DNA of 64,000 nt from Bryopsis sp. KO-2023 (taxonomy: Eukaryota > Chlorophyta > Ulvophyceae > Bryopsidales > Bryopsidaceae): positions 4,836,001 to 4,900,000 of the forward strand of contig BSYQ01000008.1 in the NCBI GenBank assembly GCA_030272585.1. The letters run 5' to 3'. Positions 21,640 to 30,299 of the stretch are shown here, piece by piece. A model generated the notes under the pieces. The model made no database searches and was not told the origin of the DNA. It worked only from the letters and a program-made list of their open reading frames with translations. Positions within the stretch are counted from its first letter, which is position 1. Every line of letters begins with the position of its first letter. A program made the position numbers and the translations under genes.

Positions 21640-23125
21640 GTTTTTGCGATCTAATCTATGAAAACGTTAATTTTTTCCACGTCAGCGCCACGACATTTGG
21701 CAGTGCTCGGCAAGCACAAACTCTAAAAATGGAATTTGTTCAATTGACCCCATTGAATTGAGGTGCTGTTGTATTATTCTGTTGGGCTGGTGGGGGGGCT
21801 TTGCCTCCAGCATTAGTTGTGCAATGGGTGCCTGACTCAGGGATATTTTTTGTATCCACCACTTGATGGGGATAAAATCCCCCCACCCCCAAAACAATCC
21901 ATGATGACAGAAATATGAAAAAGAAAAAATATCATTACAACATCCATCCCCACTGATGGTGCTGCCACATAACCCAAACAAGACACAATGCAAACAAAGC
22001 AAATAAAAAAAAATCAACCCTTTCCCCATTTTTTCATAAAAAACGCAAGTATAATCATCATGATCGGGAAAATGATCAGATGTCTGAAGGACCCGCTGAA
22101 GGTGGTGGAGGCGTGAAGGGGGTGTCCGGACTGACGGCAGCCTGGGAGCTGGCGAAAGACGCGAATGATGGGGGGGGGGCGGCCCTGAATAGTCCAACCA
22201 CGAAGGTCGAAACACGTCACACAACAATCACGAAATAGCTCGCCAGAAACTGAATCCCCCACATCCCCTTCGCAGTCACACTTAACGAAAGCAAGCAGAG
22301 TGTAAGGCGAGCAGAGCAGCTTCCAGAGCGTCGCCTTTCGTCGAACGAAGAGAAACATCGAACAGCTTGCAAGACTGGAAGAGTGTCCAAGAAAGGAAAT
22401 TACCTCTGCTCCTCAGTTCCGAGCAGCCAGTCCGTCTCGTCGTCGTCCTCCTCCTCCGGTACTGGAATGCAGCACGCAAGTGACAGCCATCTTCTGAGTC
22501 TGGAGGGTTTTTTGGTTTTGGTGGGCGATGGGAGTGGGCGGGCGCGGAGAAATCTCTCGACGCGCTGGGTAAAGGCGTTCACCAAGGTCCTCGTGGAGGA
22601 GAACTCGGCTTGGAGGCGGTGAAAACGCTGTTCAAGCGTTCGTATTTCGTGCTTGAGAAAGCACGCTTCGGCTCCAGGATCTGCAAGGGAAATCACAAAG
22701 TCTATCAAGTCTTTTTACGTTCGAGACGTTGTCGAACAGCGCGACCAGCGGAACGGGACTCCAGCAACTTACTGAGTGGTTGTCGAGGCATGTTTTTTTT
22801 CGAAGGCACCAGAAAGCAGAAAGCAGAAAGAAAGGCTTCGATACGTTTGAACCTTTCGGATATTTCCGTGCACGCAGCCTGTTTTGTCGGCAAGAATATG
22901 TGTGGTTGTGCGGTACACTGTACTGCTTCACATATCCTTCCCGTAACACTCTTCCCATGACTGACTCTCGCGATGGGGAACCTCCTGCCGCATTAGTCAT
23001 TCGCTGTTGACAGTTTTACTGGAGACGGGGGACAAGGAACTCAAAACAGTCTTATAGTTGAGACGACTAAGAGGATTGTTTTTAACTGAGGGAAAGCAAG
23101 CTGAAATGTGAACGATTCTCTGCAC
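21640..23125 (-). repeat. Dispersed family unit, copy 3
   Basis: About 1.48 kb, closest to copy 4. The two share extra sequence beyond copies 1-2 on both sides: from ATCTAAT...TTAATTTTTTC at the low-coordinate end to AGCAAGCTGAAATGTGAA at the high end. Confidence 0.88.
22404..22791 (-). CDS. Four-copy family protein, copy 3 (exon 3 frameshifted)
   Basis: Exon 1 is 22791-22773 (MPRQPL), exon 2 is 22680-22404 (277 nt, three shorter than copies 1-2, so still in frame). Exon 2 encodes NPGAEACFLKHEIRTLE, RFHRLQAEFSSTRTL, AFTQRVERFLRARPLPSP, TKTKKPSRLRR, SLACCIPVPEEED and ETDWLLGTEEQ. The 29-nt intron (22403-22375) is conserved. Exon 3 begins well (SLASCSMFLFVRRKATLWKL, AFVKCDCEGDVGDSVSG), then loses one T after GELF, which throws the hydrophobic segment out of frame. 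Confidence 0.62.
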
Positions 23126-24166
23126 ACATTTGGGGTGGAACAGAAGAATTTCCAACTTTCCGTTTTGTTGAAATAAAGATCAATGCAGATGACACTTAAT
23201 TTTATTTCATTATCTCTTTCTATATTTATAATATTATTTTATTATCTCTGTTCAATTAATATATATATATATGTTTATATATATTGAACAGAGCCAATGC
23301 TTTCTTACATATGAAAGCATTCCCACACCCCTCAATCAGTAAGAGGGTACCAGCAAAGCACAGTGGGGCGACATCTCAGGAGGATATTAGAGCATCAAAA
23401 TCAACAAACAATATTTACATTCTTGGCACCAGCCCACAACCATTCAAATTCCACAGTCGAGTGCGAGTGACAAGTCAAAACACAACCGACAGAAAATACT
23501 TCTTAAGCAAATGGGAGCGTGTCGAAAAAACATTTCACGGCACTCGCCCGTCACGCTGACCCAAGGACATTTCAAAAAAAAAAAAAACAGAAAGAAAAAA
23601 AAAACTCGGCAAGAAATCCAAGTATCAAGGACTTCCTTTCGAAAATTCGCCCGTGCCGCCATGCACAATGCTATTCTCTTTTTTTTTCCTCTTTTTTTTT
23701 CCTTCTTAAAAAATGTTTTAATCCTTTTTCTTCCTTTTTGGATTACCTTCCTTTCTGTTTATTGATACTTGTGTTACCAAGAGTGCGACAGAAAAGTTCG
23801 CTTCCCCACATTTCTTTTTTGAAACCACAATACACGCCAACGTATATATAAAAAGAAAAAGGGTGGTTCATCGAGGTGTGTTAAAAATTAAAAAAAAAAA
23901 CAAGGCGTTTTTTCACCCTCATTTTTGTCTTCAGCAATTCTTTTTCTTCCTCGAAGCCGGTGGTAAACAACAAAACAACCAAAAAACCTTCCCCCAAAAA
24001 AAACGCTCCCAGCATTGAATTCTTCACCCCCATTATTTTTTCTTTGCCCAGTTCTTTGCTCTTCTTGCAGTCTTTCCCCTCATTCTTTCCCGATTTTTGT
24101 GGCAAGTTCAAATTTCCCCAATTTTTCTTGCCTTGAATTCATTTGAAATGTTTTTTTTTTTTTCAG
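23126..24166. other. Intergenic, no gene seen
   Basis: AT-rich with a short (AT)n run near 23262-23283 and poly-purine/poly-pyrimidine tracts near 23575-23720. Confidence 0.5.
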
Positions 24167-24375
24167 ATGATCCTCTTTGGCGCTCGCCGCTACACAAGCC
24201 TTACAAGAAAAAGATCGAAAGCAAAATTGCGGACATCGCTTCTTGCTCCTTTGGCCCTGGGGGTTCCATCACTGCAGCTCTGTTTCTGAGGGAATTTGTC
24301 AAAGACACTCCAGGCTGGGTTCATATTGACACTGGAGCATCCACCCCCGGCTACATGGCTGGACCAGGCAGAGCG
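24167..24375 (+). pseudogene. Isolated C-terminal exon of an M17 leucyl aminopeptidase
   Basis: An exon with a strong acceptor (T tract then CAG) and a GTGATA donor encodes DPLWRSPLHKPYKKKIESKI, ADIASCSFGPGGSITAALFL, REFVKDTPGWVHID and ASTPGYMAGPG. This matches the C-terminal end of peptidase M17 enzymes (D-x-LWR-x-PL...Y...AD...GG-x-ITAA-x-FL...W-x-H-x-D). None of the upstream M17 exons carrying the metal ligands and the NTDAEGR motif were found in the preceding kilobase, nor the final GVR segment. It is either an exon of a gene with very long introns or a displaced fragment; I favour a fragment. Confidence 0.6.
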
Positions 24376-24719
24376 GTGATATATCTGTTGCTAGATTCTT
24401 AGCATTTTTACTTACATGTTTTATGTTGTAGGCTGTGTGAGTTACAGATGCCATCCTTTCTTCTTAATAAGTGAAAGACATCCTGAAATTACCTGTGATT
24501 GTTGGAAATTCACAGAAAATCGCTTTGCCTTTTTCAAGATTGACTTTCAACGAAGCAAGTTTCAGTTCACAGGCTCTTCCCTGCTGTATTTCTTTCCCCT
24601 CAACAAGCAGCAAGTAGAGAAAAAACAAAAAAGAGAAAGAAAAGAGAAGAGAAGGGAAAAATGTGGTCAAAGCTTTTTTTTTTGAAAAAGAAGTATGCTA
24701 GTACATAAGTGATAAACAC
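24376..24719. other. Spacer, no gene seen
   Basis: No supported coding sequence; purine-rich tract near 24620-24660. Confidence 0.45.
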
Positions 24720-24769
24720 TATGGGAAGTCGCGTTCTGTGCGGGGTGTTTTTGAAACCCCGTACAGCAC

Positions 24770-25120
24770 TCTGAAACCCGTGCACAAAAACAAAACAACC
24801 CCGCACAGCTCTGTTCCCCGGTTTGGCCGGTTTATGCCCGGGTCCCCATTTTGACCCCGCACAGACCAGAACCCCGCACACAGGACCTGACGTCTTTCCC
24901 ATTGTGGGACCCCGCACAGATGAAACATAGCCCCGTACAGTGTGCGGGGTACCCTATCCTCCGTGCGGGGGTGCCGTGCGGGGTGGATATGGAAGACGTC
25001 AGGTTCTGTGTGCGGGGTTCTGGTCTGTGCGGGGTCAAATTGGGACCCCGGACATAAACCGGCCAAACCGGGGAACAGAGCTGTGCGGGGTTTTGTTTTC
25101 TCTGTGCACGGGTTCCAGTC
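24770..25120. repeat. Large inverted repeat
   Basis: Left arm about 24775-24905 reads the reverse complement of right arm about 24985-25115. Matched blocks include CCGGTTTGGCCGGTTTATG against CATAAACCGGCCAAACCGG, and ACAGAACC/GGTTCTGTGTG at the inner ends. About 80 bp of spacer separate the arms, and both arms are full of the TGTGCGGGGT word. Confidence 0.88.
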
Positions 25121-25169
25121 GTCTGTGCGAATCATGGACCACCCCGCACACGAGGACCAGGCCCCCGCA

Positions 25170-25735
25170 CAACTGTGCGGGGTCGCTGTGCGGGGTCAAT
25201 GTGGGAAGCGTATGCGGGCTCCTTGTGTGTGTGCGGGGTGACTGTGCGGGCTCCTTCTGTGTGTGTGCGGGGTGATTATAACAGCCCTGTGCGGGCTCCT
25301 TCTGTGTGTGTGCGGGGTATCTGTGCGGGTTCCTTCTGTGTGTGTGCGGGGTACTTGTGCGGGTTCCTTCTTTGTGTGTGCGGGGTGAGTGTGCGGGCTC
25401 CTTCTGTGTGTGTGCGGGGTGACTGTGCGGGCTCTTTCTGTGTGTGTGCGGGGTGATCATTACAGCCCTGTGCGGGCTCCTTCTGTGTGTGTGCGGGGTG
25501 TTTATTACAGCCCTGTGCGGGCTCCTTCTGTGTGTGTGCGGGGTATCTGTGCGGGTTCCTTCTGTGTGTGTGCGGGGTATCTGTGCGGGTTCCTTCTTTG
25601 TGTGTGCGGGGTGAGTGTGCGGGCTCCTTCTGTGTGTGTGCGGGGTGACTGTGCTGGCTCCTTCTGTGTGTGTGCGGGGTGATTATTACAGCCCTGTGCG
25701 GGCTCCTTCTGTGTGTGTGCGGGGTGATTGTAGAA
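25170..25735. repeat. 34-bp satellite with higher-order period
   Basis: CGGGGT of successive units is at 25313, 25347, 25381, 25415, 25449 (period 34). Unit core: GCGGGCTCCTTCTGTGTGTG. Longer spacers with TTATAACAGCCC or TTATTACAGCCC punctuate the array, and a block of about 227 bp is repeated (AACAGCCC near 25279 and ATTACAGCCC near 25504). It is open in several frames on both strands, which is a by-product of the repeat, not evidence of a gene. Confidence 0.93.
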
Positions 25736-26150
25736 ACACAAATGTGCAGATTCATGGTGACAAATTGGTTACAATAAAACAACAATGACAAAACCCCTTT
25801 TGAAATGTACACCCCATTTTATCATTGAACACTTGTCCATTCCCACTTATTCCAAAACAGAAATAGAAACAAAAAAAATAGCCCAAAACCTTGAACTCTG
25901 ATCCTGCCATTCAACCCTGCGCTTGTATTTCAATAATACAGAGCTCGTTGAACATATTATAAATACCCATCTGACCCACTTCTAACCATTTTTTAATTAA
26001 CCATCGAATCCCTCACTGCCTGACAGACAAAACCAGCTGTCCAAGGGTTGGAATAAATCAATTGTTTCAAGAAAAGTAAAAGCCACCTCAACATTTTTTC
26101 TCTTCTGCCTATTTCCATTACTGCAAAAGAAGGTTTTTCCGTTTTTGTCT
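25736..26150. other. Spacer, no gene seen
   Basis: AT-rich, no supported coding sequence. Confidence 0.45.
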
Positions 26151-26159
26151 GGGAAACAT

Positions 26160-27860
26160 TATCAAAGCAATAACAATATCCACTGCTGACTGAAAACCCA
26201 TCCCAGAAGGTGAACAACATCAGCATGCTTCGAGTCCAGTTCACATTGATGGCTGCAGCAGATCCAGTCACCTGAAAAAAATTCACAAGGATCTGAAGAA
26301 CAACACCGTACAAAAATTCTCAAATGTTTCTGTGGTGTTTTATTTTGTTGTTTTTCATTGAACATTTTTTACAACAATGCTCTGGCCATCTTTTGCTCCA
26401 AGAATCAGCGCTTGCATGTCAGACTGATTTATCAGCATCTGTGAAAGTCTGTTAATGTTTTGTCTTGAAAAAAAAAGCATTACACATCAGCATTCCAAAA
26501 ACGCACCATGAAAAAAATCGTCCAAAATTTTGATAATTGGGGCAGAGTGCTGCAACTATTCTTGGGGCAGAGTGCTGCAGCTATTCTGTGTAGAGAATAA
26601 TTGCTGCAATTGTTTCACTTATTTTTCGAGGGCTTGCGTTTCCTTTGCCAACCCCCCCCCCCACCCAAAAAGAAAATGGAAAAGTTTTAAGTGAATGAAC
26701 AACAGAATGAAACGTATCAACAAGCTCTCTTTAAGAACTACATATGAACTATAGATGAGTTCTTTTTCATTTCCTCCACCTGAAATATGCGGTGGCGACC
26801 AGCCCTGTCGGGTTTAAATATCTTTTAATATCAACCTCTGCCAACTCTGTGGACCCTGGATTTCCTTGCTTCAATATCGCAACTGCCAAATCGAGAAAAA
26901 GAAAAAAAACATTGAGGAAAAAAAAGAAAAGTCGCACCACAGCCACCAAGCCAATCAGCAACTTTTCCAGAAAAAAACAATTTTTTTGGGGGGGGGGGGA
27001 TTTGACACATACCGAATTTCCCACCTTGAAAATGTCGGATGGTCTCGATTTCCTGAAATGTGATGCAAAACGAAATGTGAAAACGAAATGTGAAAACGAA
27101 ATGCCAATTCAAAACAGAGTCTTCATACATTCCGGAGATCATCGAATCATCGGCATCAGTTTCAGCAGGGGGGGGTGGAACCTCCAGGGGTGGACTTCTC
27201 TCTCCTCTCTTTGTTTTTTGGTGTCTGTAATGCAAAAAGTAGAACAGACTGAACCTTCAAGTTCAACTGTTGCAACATAGACACATGGAGGCAAAGCTGA
27301 CCAGGTCTACTTATATATATCTTTTATTTGGAGTGGCTTACAGCCTGTGGAGGTTTGAAGGTGATCAATCTGGGGGAACCAGTTCGACGGCGGTTCGACG
27401 GCGGCTCGCACCTGAGGTTGGATTTGTACTTGGCCAGTCGCACTTGCGTTTCCATTCCGGCCATCTCCGCATCCCTCCTCCTCCTTCCCTGTTTAAACTC
27501 CTCCTCCATCTACTTTATCTTTTTCTTCTCCTGTTCAAATGTGCTGCTCGGTGCACCCAACTGCATTCAGCTTCCGATTCCCTTCCGACTGTGACCTCCC
27601 CTGGAAGCACCATAAAACCACTTGTCACACGAAGTCCACTTTGAATTGTGTACCTTGCAACGGCCATCATAAGAAACCGACGCTGTGAGGTGTCAAGAAG
27701 TGATGGGCCCTGTCGTCGAGTTCTCGTGTTCGGGAGAGAATCTGGTGGCTGGGATCCATACCTGAAACAGTGAAACAATACCTTTCCGCCGACCCCAGCG
27801 TGGCGCTCTTCCAGAAGCCTTCGCTTACCCGATTGTGGCGAACAGAAAAAGTATGAAAAC
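26160..27860 (-). CDS. Possible multi-exon secreted or membrane protein, fragmentary
   Basis: Several splice-bounded open segments lie in one order on the minus strand, but I could not join them all with confidence. A segment ending at donor GTAAGC near 27830 reads KVFILFLFATIG (signal-peptide-like, no clear ATG). It continues in phase into about 27760-27580 (acceptor TTTCAG), with YGSQPPDSLPNTRTRRQG, RYTIQSGLRVTSGFMVLPG. Later segments include PPLEVPPPPAETDADD (about 27225), ILKQGNPGSTELAEVDIKRY (about 26870-26780, donor GTGGAG) and TGSAAAINVNWTRSMLMLFT (about 26277). The last is loosely reminiscent of linkers in large channel-like membrane proteins. No domain is recognised. Confidence 0.3.
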
Positions 27861-28402
27861 CTTAGTCACGTGTCAAAATGCGCATGTCTGACGACGTCGA
27901 ATGATGTGACGGCCGGATTTGACGTCTGCATGGAGTTGACGACAATGAAGGGACGCCCAGTTTTCGTGAAGCGGGGCTTGGGGAAGAGGGATTTTTCCAT
28001 GGGTATTGTGGGTCGTTAAGTGGGAGGAGTGGGGTTTGAACTCGGGTCACTTGAGTCCGATAATGTTCCATATTTGTTTCTTCTTCGTGGTTGATCTCCT
28101 TACTAATTGGCTTCATCGATGACTTGCGACTTTAAGTTTATCTGAGTGTTGGCTTCAAGTGTAGCTTCGTGATCGTTATGTTGAAGAACATAGACAAAAT
28201 GTTACGGCCGTCGGATTATAACACAAAAAAGGACAAAAGGTGTTTCTGTGCGTGGCTGTCATGAACTTGTCTGTGCGGGCCTCGATTGTGTCTGTGCGTG
28301 TTTGGTTAGGTGTTGCTGTTTCGGTCTCTGTGCGGGGTGGTAGGTCTTCTGTGCGGGGTTTATTATACTTCGTGCGCTAACTGATTTCTCGTGTGCACGC
28401 AG

Positions 28403-29078
28403 GTGCGTCAGCCACCACCCGAGGAGGAGACCCCGGAGGAGATCGCCCGTGGGAAGCAGCCAAGGGAGCCCACCATTCCCCGTGTACTGCAGCCGCCTCC
28501 ACTGGATCCAGGTGAGGGATTGAATGGTTGTCGACACATGTTTTTTACTGTTTCGTGCGGGGTCGGAGGACTTCTGTGCGTGGTTCAAAAAAGTCAGTGT
28601 TTGTAACCATTTTGTTGATGTTCTGGTGTGCGGGGTTTCTATGTGTGTGTGCGGGGCTAAAACTAGTGTGTGCGGCTTAGGAGAGGTATCCGGAAGTCAT
28701 GACACCGGTGGTCCCTCCGGTGCCTCCGGTACCTCCGGCGGCCCTTTCTCCGAGAGCGCGGAGGCAGCGCTTCACGGTCTTCCAGCACCAGTTCTGGAGG
28801 ATGCGGTCACAGAGTGCGGCGCTGGTGACGATCACAACAGCCCCGCACAGGATCCCATGGACCCCGCACAGGACATTGGCGACGATGCCGAGCCCGACTA
28901 CGAGTCAAGTGCGGGGGAGGATGAACCGCCCAAAAAAAAGAGGGACAGGGATCGGTTGTACGATAGTGGGAAGAAGTCCATCAGGCAGAAGGCTCTGGAA
29001 AAGGCCGAGAAAACGCGGAGGTCCAAGAAGGCGAAGGAGGATTCACCAAAAAAACGCAGGTCGTCGCGCAAGAAGTAA
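28403..29078 (+). CDS. Proline-rich, acidic then strongly basic protein, two exons visible
   Basis: Exon 28403-28511 (acceptor CACGCAG, donor GTGAGG) encodes VRQPPPEEETPEEIARGKQP and a PPPLDPG end. It joins in phase to exon 28681-29078 (acceptor GGCTTAG), which encodes GGPSGASGTSGGPFSES, an acidic part (DDAEPDYESSAGEDEPP) and a lysine/arginine-rich C-terminus (PKKKRDRDR, KKRRSSRKK) with likely nuclear localisation signals. The 5' end was not found. Two copies of the dispersed word ACCCCGCACAG/GCCCCGCACAG lie inside exon 2 in the same frame, giving SPAQD and DPAQD. No family recognised; a nuclear role is inferred only from composition. Confidence 0.5.
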
Positions 29079-29952
29079 ACGGCGGTGCGGGGTTTACGCG
29101 CCTGTGTGCGGGGCTGTTGTTTTGTGGCCGAGGAGGAACGTTCGCCGTCCCCAAAACGTCGCTCGTTCCGAAAAAATAGGTCTGTGCGGGGTGTATGGGT
29201 TTTTGTGCGTGGCTGTTGACGTTTCTGTGCGGTGGTGGTTGTTTTCCTGTTCTTTTTTGTGTGGCATTTTTGGTTCGACATGTCAAGATTAGCCGAAGTT
29301 GATCGATTTGGATGAACGTCAAGGTTTTTTTCAGCTTCGGGGACTGGGTTTTCCTGTTTGGTATTGTTATGAATGCGTATCGTGCGGAGTCGGAACGCCG
29401 CACACAGCCCTCTGCGGCCTGTTTTTATTCCGACTAACGTGCGTGCTCTTATAGTTTTTTCTGATGATATTGTGGGTTATTAAACCTTGCGGGTTTCGAT
29501 GAACGGATGAGTTGCTTGGGATTCGGAGACTGGGGCACAACTGTGTGTGTGTTTTTTTGAATGAATTTCCCCCCAAACCCCGAAAACTGCTCGAAAGAGC
29601 AAGTGAAAGAGTCAAAAGATCTTCCTTCTTTTTCTTCGCGGTGTTTGTGCGGGGCATGTGGCTGTGTGGGCGGGGGTTGTGGACTTCTGTGCGGGGTACA
29701 TTGTGTGGATGGTGTTTGGGCTATTAAACCTTGTGGGTTTGGATGAACAGATGGGTTGCTTGGGATTCGGACTGTGGGCACTTGTGTGTGTTTTTGTTTT
29801 AAGAAAATTCCCTCGTTTTACGGTCACCCCGCACAGGTCTCTGTGCGGCGTTGATCTCCTGTGCGGTGTTTATAACCCCGCACAGACATCTGTGCGGGGT
29901 CGCGAATTCCAGTCGCTGACGACTTTTTCGCGACCCCAGTTGTAAGGGGATT

Positions 29953-30004
29953 GAAACGCCTGGGAGTCGAACCCAGGTACATCCGACCGTTCCTGATACG
30001 TTTC
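29953..30004 (-). other. tRNA-like acceptor plus T-arm fragment
   Basis: On the minus strand a perfect T-arm (CTGGG-TTCGACT-CCCAG) overlaps a B-box (GGTTCGACTCC), followed by GCGTTTC. That can pair with GAAACGT at the 5' end to make a 7-bp acceptor stem with one G-T pair. Only 21 nt separate the acceptor from the T-arm, so the D and anticodon arms are missing. It could be a deleted tRNA, a tRNA-derived SINE piece, or chance. Confidence 0.4.
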
Positions 30005-30299
30005 TGTTCTGTTTCGGGTCTTAATTCGTCAGTTCGACGTTCTTCGATATTTGGCGGAGATTCGACCAACCCCGCACAGAGCGGGTTTTCCCATAGTGAA
30101 AGACTTAAAATAAATGTTGATTTTTTTGTGATTTGTGGTTCGTTTGCAGGAGGGTGGGGAAGCCTTCGCTGTTCGGGCTTTGTACAGATTCTTGCACGAT
30201 CCATACACAAAAACAGATGCCTGAATTTAGGTTTGGTTATTTTCGCTTTAAAATAAATATGCATCGAGGAGACGTAGGCAGAAAATGGATGACTTTTTT

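Larger units (their letters stand above)
28250..30085. repeat. Dispersed TGTGCGGGGT word, non-tandem zone
   Basis: Many single copies of TGTGCGGGGT or ACCCCGCACA (and one-base variants) spaced tens to hundreds of bases apart on both strands, for example 28329, 28855, 28870, 29186, 29692, 29826, 29875, 29891, 30070. The same word builds the inverted repeat and satellite at 24.7-25.7 kb. Confidence 0.85.

Noticed and set aside
25170-25735. CRISPR-like array
   Set aside because: Units are contiguous with no unique spacers, and the DNA is nuclear eukaryotic.
25175-25812. Long Cys- or His-rich open frames on both strands of the satellite
   Set aside because: They arise because the 34-bp unit lacks stop codons in most frames; there is no start, splice or domain support.
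29950-30256. Plus-strand frame beginning MKRLGVEPR
   Set aside because: It reads through the tRNA-like T-arm in antisense; such peptides are a familiar false call opposite tRNA genes.
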